From: Nothopassalora personata
Lineage: Eukaryota > Ascomycota > Dothideomycetes > Mycosphaerellales > Mycosphaerellaceae
Direction of reading: 5' to 3'
Assembly (NCBI GenBank): GCA_033816765.1
Contig: CM066287.1
Coordinates: 6,262,001 to 6,326,000, forward strand
DNA: 64,000 nucleotides
Both the position numbers and the translations under genes were made by a program. Below the pieces are notes generated by a model. The model was not told where the DNA came from. It did not search any database and worked only from the letters and a program-made list of their open reading frames with translations. Below, piece by piece: positions 61,718 through 64,000 of the stretch; the first letter of the stretch is position 1; each line of letters opens with the position of its first letter.

Positions 61718-64000
61718 GCATGGGACGGGTAGCTTCGGCGGTAGGCACAGGATGTGAGCATGGATATTGGAGGAACGACAAGTCATGTCAGCCTCACGTA
61801 GTGTCTGGTACCTTGATGTCGATCGAAGACACTGCTGTATGCACATCGAATCGAGAAGTATGAAAGTTTTTGAATCTACCCTTGTTTTAACTTACTTTGG
61901 TCTGTGTAGCTTCTCTTGGAAGTTTTGACGTTTCAGCCTCCTTCGCAAACTCAGATCGGAGCCAAATCATGATATACACACAGGAAGTTCTTGCATTCGA
62001 CGATTTTGCTTGGCACAGTGGCGTAGTGGTATGGCAATGGATTACATCCCATCGCCGTCATGCAGGGAAATGCCAACAGAGGGACTGACGATGCATGGCG
62101 CCGGTTGTTGCTTCTTTGCGGCCATTCCTTGTGGCTGGATCAAGGACGATCGTTTTGCTGATCTTTCGGCTTTTCGCTTCTCTATAGGCACTTGGTGTGG
62201 GATGGGCCTGTTGAACCCTCATTCCACCTTCTCCCATCATTGCTACAAATACATACTGAGGGACGATAGCTTGATGGTGGACTGATCGCATGCCATTACC
62301 GAATAATGAGGCTGCACATCACAGTAAGTAAACATGTGCTACTTTTGATGATTGTTCCCGGCTAGTCGGTGGAGTGGCTGGCTATGGAGACGTGCATGCT
62401 GCCATTGAAGATAGTCTAGCTCATCCCATCATGTTCACAACACGGGTTTGTTTGGGGAGCTGCGGTGTTTTCGCGCTATATCTGCTAGCCAGGGACGATT
62501 GTTTTGCATGGTTTCTTTGATTGACGGTGAGATCTCGATTCTCGCTCGTCTGCGGATCTCTCTCCTTTTTCCCTTCGCGGGAAGGGTCAAGACCAGGGAG
62601 GGATCCCTGGATTCTCCGATGCGTTTCGTTGTGTTCAGCTGATTATCTGTTGACTCTCCCGAGCTAACGTATAGCTTTCGCGACAGCGGTTGGCCCTGCA
62701 CGATCAGATCGTCTTTGGTGAGGTGGCGTGGGGCGTCGACGCTCTGTATGAACCGCGGTAATGGATATGTGTTATTTGGTATATACGATCAGCGCATGCA
62801 ATATGGGTATGTGGTTATTGTACAGACCACTGGTAGCAGCCTCCGAGCCAAGGGCGATTGTCTTTCATTTCGGCTGCGATCTATGCTAGCAGGCCAAATT
62901 TGGTAGAAGAGCCCTTCCGTTGCTATAGGAACGAGTGACCTGCGCCCTCTATCATGGCTGTTGTCTTTATGCTCTATTCTCGACATGTTAAAGCCTCTCA
63001 TACTAGGCTTGAGATGACGCCAAGAAATCGGCGCTGATCACATGCCCTTGACCCCATACACTCAACGTACATAAGCATCGGGAGATTTGCCCCGTCTAGA
63101 CAATCATCCTTGGTAAGATATTATGACTCAAATGTAAATCATGGCCAAGACCCGGGCCTGGTCAATGGAACTATCCGGAGGCGGCGGCGCAGGTCTTTGG
63201 CGTGTATCTCGCCAGGGATGCTTGTCATCTTATGTATTACATTTATGACTTCTGTTGAAGACTTCCGGTGAACCTCTGTTGATACGAGTCGAATTAGATG
63301 TACATCTCGTCAGAGGTCATCTTGTCGACGATCATGATCCGTGAGATTACGCAAGGCTGCCAGATACTAATGCGATGCATTAAGCTCCGAAGACTATGAG
63401 CTTACCAATAAGCAATACGGCTCTGTTGCATGTGATGCTTGTCGACTCTCAGGTCTGGAATACTTGTTCCCTTTCGCTAGACTTGGTGCTCTGAGTTCTC
63501 CTCCGCTGCTGCTGTTGGAATCAAGTGCCATACATCATCTCAATCCCAGTAGCCTCGACGATTATCCTTGGCAAGATGGCACAGTGGGTAAAGCAAATCA
63601 AGCTCCCACAGCTTGTCACTACGGACTGCACCATTTCACAGAACATGAAACTACCCGTCCTGGTCTGGTCAATGGTCTGGGTCCATCAGCCATCCGGCCA
63701 AGGATGATTGTACATGTTGTTTTGCCTTGTCCTAACCCTTTGCTCAATCCAGTACAGGGCCTTGCAATCAGGGAATAACTTTACCCAGTCAGTGCTCTCG
63801 ACGCTCGTTCTTGCGCAGATAGCGCAAGAGTAGCACGGCTTATGCCTGCACATCTTGCTACATCTCGAGGCTGCGTCAGCGTTAGGGCGCAAGTCATTTC
63901 ACCGTGGATGATTGTTCATTTTCCGCTTTGCGAACTTTCTATCCTTGACAGTGCATCCACGTCACTATACAAAGAGCATCATCATATACGGGCACACAGA
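61718..64000. other. Gene-free region with a recurring short motif
   Basis: No frame longer than about 105 codons and no domain, intron pair or RNA gene that I can support. A motif close to CCAAGG(A/G)(T/C)GATTGT recurs at 62141, 62487, 62847, 63697 and 63904 (plus strand; only the GATGATTGT core at 62346) and at 63100-63118 and 63558-63576 (minus strand). Two longer stretches (63100-63170 and 63558-63680) share the motif followed by TGGTCAATGG. Base composition is normal, so this is not RIP-eroded DNA. Confidence 0.5.

Overview
The window is chromosomal DNA of a filamentous ascomycete (Pezizomycotina; gene content and intron style suggest a Dothideomycete, but the sequence does not fix the genus). 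The reasons are short introns of about 47-65 bp with GTAAGT/GTATGT-like donors and CTAAC/CTGAC-like branch sites, typical ascomycete housekeeping genes (SCAP, Vma13, Sft1, ELMO), and large repeat blocks in which CpA and TpG are almost absent while TpA is abundant. That pattern is the signature of repeat-induced point mutation (RIP).

Layout. (1) 1-22.9 kb is a nested retrotransposon landfill. A RIP-degraded minus-strand chromovirus fills 419-7617. A second, different RIP-degraded minus-strand Gypsy element fills about 8.1-15.0 kb. The second relic is interrupted by a solo LTR (8823-10738, target duplication CTAGT), which is itself interrupted by an unmutated, very young non-autonomous LTR element (9022-10466, target duplication GCCTC, LTRs identical by eye). 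At 15182-22125 sits a complete, unmutated chromovirus (target duplication ATTAT, 363-bp LTRs identical by eye) with intact gag and pol. It also carries a cargo segment between pol and the 3' LTR: a hairpin at the pol stop codon, a tRNA-like sequence on the minus strand, and an antisense gene for a Cys-rich/coiled-coil protein. The degraded relic at 419-7617 carries an antisense gene at the same place and spacing. (2) 23.6-25.8 kb holds an ELMO/CED-12 family gene. (3) 26.9-29.5 kb is an AT-rich RIP block with an LTR relic. (4) 30.2-61.7 kb is ordinary gene-dense euchromatin: a conserved unknown protein, an SH3BGR-like protein, a GRF zinc-finger protein, a C2H2 regulator with a poly-Asn tract, three large low-complexity, membrane or coiled-coil proteins, an aldo-keto reductase, a GPI-anchored wall protein, the sterol sensor SCAP, V-ATPase subunit H, a Sft1/Bet1-type SNARE and a secreted GH16 glucanase. 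(5) 61.7-64 kb has no gene I can support but contains a recurring CCAAGG(A/G)(T/C)GATTGT motif on both strands.

How it fits together. The host genes are unrelated housekeeping, secretory, wall and regulatory functions, with no biosynthetic cluster. SCAP and Vma13 share a divergent promoter of about 0.4 kb. The most interesting part is the chromovirus family. Two copies of very different age keep the same gag-pol overlap, the same self-priming signal at the LTR core promoter and an antisense gene. The young copy additionally carries a tRNA-like module. Exon coordinates were derived by hand from splice consensus and reading-frame continuity; no alignment or database search was run.
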